From positions 62,001-126,000 of the forward strand of contig CALLAC010000005.1 in assembly GCA_938002655.1 (NCBI GenBank): a DNA stretch of 64,000 nt, given 5' to 3'. Each line of letters begins with the position of its first letter. The first letter of the stretch is position 1. The notes beneath the pieces were generated by a model. It was given only the letters and a program-made list of their open reading frames with translations. It did no database searches and had not been told where the DNA came from. A program made the translations under genes and the position numbers. The DNA is from an uncultured Cytophagales bacterium. Lineage in GTDB: Bacteria; Bacteroidota; Bacteroidia; Cytophagales; Thermonemataceae. Below are positions 60,384 through 64,000 of the stretch, one piece after another.

Positions 60384-61118
60384 ATGAAAAAACTACTTTT
60401 GTGGGGCTTGTGCTTTTGGATAGTATGGAAAAGCTCAGCCCAAAATAAGGATAAATATCTTGCGGCTTTCAAAATCACTGATTACATTATTTCCGAGGAA
60501 GCAATTTACATAGTACAGGCATATTCGCCTAAAATAAAAATTCCTGAAAAGTCTATCGGTATTTTGTATGATAGCAATTTGAAACAAGAACGTGGATATT
60601 ACAAATGTTTGCTTATCAAAGGCGATTACTACTACTTTGCTTGCGATACCAAAGATAAAAAAACGTATCGTTCAGCTCCCCAAGCTCAAGATGTTCTTTT
60701 AGTAGTAATACCCAAATCTCCAGATATGTATTTTGAACAAATTGGCACTTTGGCAGCATATGGCGTAGAAATTATTGATACTGAAAAAGAAGAGCCGATT
60801 TTTCAGGTTGAGGAAGTTCTTTCAGCTTGGACAAAAGAAAAAGAAGAGCAAACCCTGCAAAAAATGGTTGAGGATATCCGCTTGGTAGGTAGATATATGA
60901 AGAAAAATCATTCTGAAATAGACGTGACCATAGAAAAAGGCTCTTACAAAGGCAAAAAAATGCTTGATGCGATGATGCAAGCTGAAAAAAATGATGTAAA
61001 GCGTTTTTTTAGTTATATCGAGGCTCGTCCTGCAAAGTACATAGGGCAAAAATGGAAAATATCAGAAATCTTTGCTACTTGGATAGTGGAAGGGGCTCCT
61101 GAACCAATCAAAGAGTAA
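60384..61118 (+). CDS. Exported protein of unknown function
   Basis: A 244-residue protein with a signal peptide (about 1-20, MKKLLLWGLCFWIVWKSSAQ). The frame is open back to 60285, but that part is upstream of the promoter. The mature sequence contains YIVQAYSPKIKIPEKSIGI, YYFACDTKDKKTYRS and a C-terminal VEDIRLVGRYMKKNHSEIDV. No family is recognised. It is followed by a convergent alpha/beta hydrolase gene with an 11-base overlap. An inverted repeat in its promoter suggests regulation. Confidence 0.65.
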   Translation: MKKLLLWGLCFWIVWKSSAQNKDKYLAAFKITDYIISEEAIYIVQAYSPKIKIPEKSIGILYDSNLKQERGYYKCLLIKGDYYYFACDTKDKKTYRSAPQAQDVLLVVIPKSPDMYFEQIGTLAAYGVEIIDTEKEEPIFQVEEVLSAWTKEKEEQTLQKMVEDIRLVGRYMKKNHSEIDVTIEKGSYKGKKMLDAMMQAEKNDVKRFFSYIEARPAKYIGQKWKISEIFATWIVEGAPEPIKE

Positions 61119-61878
61119 GGAAATTTTTAAGAGCTTGCAAAGTTTCTTGGGGGCGTTCTAGCATTCCCATGTGCCCTGTATTATCTAAAACGAGCGTTTG
61201 GGCATAGGGAATTTTTTGAAGTTGTTCCTGATAGCTTTCCCAAACTACCGCTGTATCTTGCTTACCGATAATATACAAGACAGGGAAATCGGCTTTGGCA
61301 AGCATATCCAAGCGGCTTGTTCTATCACGCATAGCCGCAAGCACGCTTACAATGGTTTGCATGGGTGTTTTTTTGCCTATTTCTTCTAAAAAACGGATTT
61401 CTTGCTCCAATTCTTGCCATCTATCTTCATAGAAAAGTGGTTTTACAAAGTTGGAAATAAAGGCTTCTACTCCTACTTTCTGAACAAACTCAATTACTTT
61501 GTTTCGGTTTTCTTTTTTTTCAGGGCTATCAGAAAGTGCCGTAGAATGAAACAAACAAAGTTTTTTAACCATTGTAGGGTATTTTTCAGCTAGAGCCAAA
61601 GCTACATAGCCTCCCATAGAATGCCCTACAAAAGCCGCTTGGGATACTTGCAAGTTTTGAAGTGTTTGAAATACTTGCTCTGCCATGGTTTCCATTGAGC
61701 AAGGTACAGGCAAGGCATTGGCACTTTCCCCGAAACCGCCCAAATCTAAGGCTATCACACGAAAATACTTGGATAGCTCGTCAGTAAAATCTTTCCAGAT
61801 TTCTTTACTTTCACAAAAGCCGTGCAATAAAACTACTACCGAACCTTTGCCTTTTTCAGTGTAAGCTAAATTGGTCAT
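61108..61878 (-). CDS. Alpha/beta-fold hydrolase
   Basis: A 256-residue hydrolase of the alpha/beta-fold family (esterase, thioesterase or lactonase-type). It shows the oxyanion HGF motif in VVLLHGFCES (about 14-23), nucleophile S87 in GHSMGG, an Asp in GKQDTAV and the catalytic His in NTGHMGMLERP. It has no signal peptide. The frame extends to 61950 through the degenerate palindromic repeat at 61912-61940, so the ATG at 61878 is chosen. Substrate unknown. Confidence 0.85.
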   Translation of the reverse strand: MTNLAYTEKGKGSVVVLLHGFCESKEIWKDFTDELSKYFRVIALDLGGFGESANALPVPCSMETMAEQVFQTLQNLQVSQAAFVGHSMGGYVALALAEKYPTMVKKLCLFHSTALSDSPEKKENRNKVIEFVQKVGVEAFISNFVKPLFYEDRWQELEQEIRFLEEIGKKTPMQTIVSVLAAMRDRTSRLDMLAKADFPVLYIIGKQDTAVVWESYQEQLQKIPYAQTLVLDNTGHMGMLERPQETLQALKNFLTL

Positions 61879-61911
61879 AAGTATCAGAAATAGGTTCAAA
61901 TCAATACCCAA

Positions 61912-61940
61912 ACCTATCAGGTTTTCAAAACCTCGTAAAT
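61912..61940. repeat. Degenerate copy of the palindromic repeat found at 1870-1902
   Basis: The left arm ACCTATCAGGTTTT differs from the copy near pckA at one base, and the right arm AAAACCTCGTAAAT at three. The core AGGTTTT-C-AAAACCT is still a perfect inverted repeat. It lies in the hydrolase-metY divergent spacer. Confidence 0.6.
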
Positions 61941-61948
61941 TTTTGCTC

Positions 61949-61972
61949 AACTAAATTTCGATAAATTTAGTT
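61949..61972. repeat. 10-bp inverted repeat, possible operator
   Basis: AACTAAATTT (61949-61958) and AAATTTAGTT (61963-61972) are exact reverse complements around CGAT. It lies 17 bases upstream of the -33 element of the metY leader promoter and 71 bases from the hydrolase start, so it could control either gene. Confidence 0.6.
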
Positions 61973-61989
61973 AAATTTTTCGAAAAAAC

Positions 61990-62021
61990 TTGACAAGTTT
62001 ACTTTTATTTTTGTAACTTTG
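61990..62021 (+). promoter_or_regulatory. Promoter of the metY leader transcript
   Basis: TTG at 61990-61992 (TTGACA context), a 21-base spacer, then TAACTTTG at 62014-62021. This is a strong match to the Bacteroidota consensus. The predicted start is near 62028, about 15 bases before the riboswitch, giving a leader of about 350 bases. Confidence 0.8.
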
Positions 62022-62042
62022 TGCCAACTTCACCTCTCATAG

Positions 62043-62158
62043 GTAAAGTTTATAAAGAACGAAGGGAGAGAACAGGCTCTGCGAACTTCTGGCAACCACT
62101 CTTATTGGAGAACGGTGCCAAAACCTGCCTAAAATTTTTAGGAATTATAAATCTTTAC
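62043..62158 (+). ncRNA. SAM-I riboswitch aptamer upstream of metY
   Basis: All main SAM-I elements can be read by hand. P1 pairs GTAAAG and TTTATAA (62043-62055) with TTATAAA and CTTTAC (62145-62158), one base bulged. J1/2 has AAGA (62055-62058). P2a is GAAG/CTTC (62061-62064/62086-62089) and P2b AGAG/CTCT with loop AACAGG. The loop CAGG (62073-62076) pairs with CCTG (62124-62127) as the pseudoknot. GGCAACC (62091-62097) is the conserved core; P3 is CTC/GAG; GGTGCCA (62114-62120) follows; P4 is CCTAAAA/TTTTTAGG (62128-62142). SAM binding should stabilise P1. No terminator follows P1, but the ATG of a leader ORF starts 4 bases after it, so translation of that ORF is the likely target. Confidence 0.93.
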
Positions 62159-62162
62159 ACCC

Positions 62163-62246
62163 ATGAAATCCCAAAGAAACCGCAAGTCTTTTTACTACAC
62201 TCTTCAACAAATTCTTTCTAATAGCTTTTGTTGTTGTTGTTGCTTG

Positions 62247-62249
<3 letters not shown>
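62163..62249 (+). CDS. 28-codon leader ORF with five consecutive Cys codons
   Basis: ATG at 62163, stop TAG at 62247-62249. The product begins MKSQRNRKSFYY and ends NSFCCCCCL. Codons 23-27 are TGT TGT TGT TGT TGC, then TTG and the stop. A basic, short peptide ending in a run of one amino acid is the hallmark of an attenuation leader, here for cysteine. The product itself is probably not functional. The ORF lies between the SAM-I aptamer and metY, and its stop codon is the first base pair region of a stem-loop (62247-62281). Poly-cysteine leader ORFs controlling sulfur genes are known in mycobacteria; I know of none described after a SAM riboswitch in Bacteroidota. Confidence 0.85.
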
Positions 62250-63699
<1,450 letters not shown>

Positions 63700-63730
63700 G
63701 CTATCAAGCAATTTGCCTTCGCCAGCTATT

Positions 63731-63755
63731 AGGAACGCCCCTCGGGTGCGTTCCT
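63731..63755. terminator. Strong hairpin after metY
   Basis: AGGAACGC (63731-63738) and GCGTTCCT (63748-63755) pair, with CCC and GGG pairing inside. The stem is GC-rich but no U tract follows. It may be a stabilising or termination hairpin. Confidence 0.6.
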
Positions 63756-63810
63756 GCCTAAAATTATACTTTGCATGATACGTAAAAATCAAAATTCTCA
63801 GAGCAATCTT

Positions 63811-64000
63811 ATGATAAAAAAAGCTACTTTGATTTTTCTGCTATCTATTTTATTTGCCGCTTGCCAAAACGATAAAAATATTCTGCACAAGGAAAATTAT
63901 TGGGTTTCTTTTCCCAATGAAAAAGCTAAAACCTATGCCGAATGTTTGTTAGACTATGTCGCTGAAGAAAAATTTGAGCTTAAAAAATACCAAATTTTCA
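63811..64000 (+). CDS. Partial lipoprotein gene, cut by the window edge
   Basis: The first 63 codons of an open frame that runs off the window. The product starts MIKKATLIFLLSILFAAC with lipobox LFAAC (cysteine at 18), followed by QNDKNILHKENYW and a charged helix. It is an exported lipoprotein; the function cannot be judged from this part. An in-frame ATG at 63775 would add 12 polar residues ahead of the signal and is less likely. Confidence 0.75.
   Translation, partial: MIKKATLIFLLSILFAACQNDKNILHKENYWVSFPNEKAKTYAECLLDYVAEEKFELKKYQIF

Noticed and set aside
62021-62221. 66-codon frame across the metY leader
   Set aside because: It needs a GTG start, runs through the SAM-I aptamer and has no protein-like composition; the RNA structure explains the sequence.

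Overview
The window is AT-rich chromosomal DNA from a member of the Bacteroidota, most likely a Cytophagales-like aerobe. This is inferred from a type IX secretion sorting domain, SusC/SusD and other TonB-dependent receptors, a ccoN-ccoO fusion in a cbb3 oxidase operon, several Bacteroidota-only families (DUF4199, DUF1573 proteins, glycine-rich secreted proteins), and promoters of the TTG-N19/21-TAnnTTTG type with no clear Shine-Dalgarno sequences. The genus cannot be named from the sequence alone. No rRNA, tRNA, CRISPR array, insertion sequence or prophage was found. Most of the window is ordinary core chromosome.

Layout. 0.1-5.7 kb: envelope M23 peptidase, CcmC-like haem protein, a perfect palindromic repeat, pckA, and a glycine-rich T9SS cargo protein. 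5.7-12.0 kb (minus): cbb3 oxidase operon, trx-like gene, ccoI, ccoS, ccoNO, ccoQ, ccoP. 12.1-14.1 kb (minus): wzz-like gene and lpxB. 14.2-20.4 kb (plus): murF, an ABC exporter, a DUF2147 protein, an outer-membrane-like protein and a subtilase. 20.4-26.4 kb: HD phosphohydrolase, fumC, a GMC oxidoreductase, an SDR and a DUF1573 protein. 26.7-33.8 kb: a SusC/SusD uptake operon with two surface lipoproteins, one Calx-beta-like and one with FAS1 repeats. 33.9-36.9 kb: rsmH, LD-carboxypeptidase, a membrane protein and sufE. 37.1-42.3 kb: a partial complex I cluster, nuoI and nuoJKLM. 42.4-51.1 kb: an MBL hydrolase, AidB-like acyl-CoA dehydrogenase, secreted protein, DUF4199 protein, protoporphyrinogen oxidase, corA and yebC. 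51.5-57.7 kb: TonB receptor, gcvT-yidD, DUF58 protein and miaA. 57.7-61.9 kb: class III PHA synthase phaE-phaC, a secreted protein and an alpha/beta hydrolase. 62.0-63.7 kb: metY with a complex leader. The window ends inside a lipoprotein gene.

The most interesting element is the metY leader (62014-62376). A good promoter is followed by a SAM-I riboswitch whose features can be traced by eye (P1, P2, P3, P4, pseudoknot, GGCAACC and GGTGCCA cores). Four bases after P1 lies the ATG of a 28-codon leader ORF that ends in five consecutive cysteine codons, a leucine codon and a stop. The stop codon is the 5' base of a stem-loop. Downstream are competing helices and a U-rich tract in a 1:2 / 2:3 / 3:4 attenuator arrangement. 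The reading offered here is a two-input switch sensing SAM and cysteine supply for homocysteine synthesis. A second notable point is an AT-hook-like C-terminus on the PHA synthase partner PhaE, which could tie storage granules to the nucleoid.
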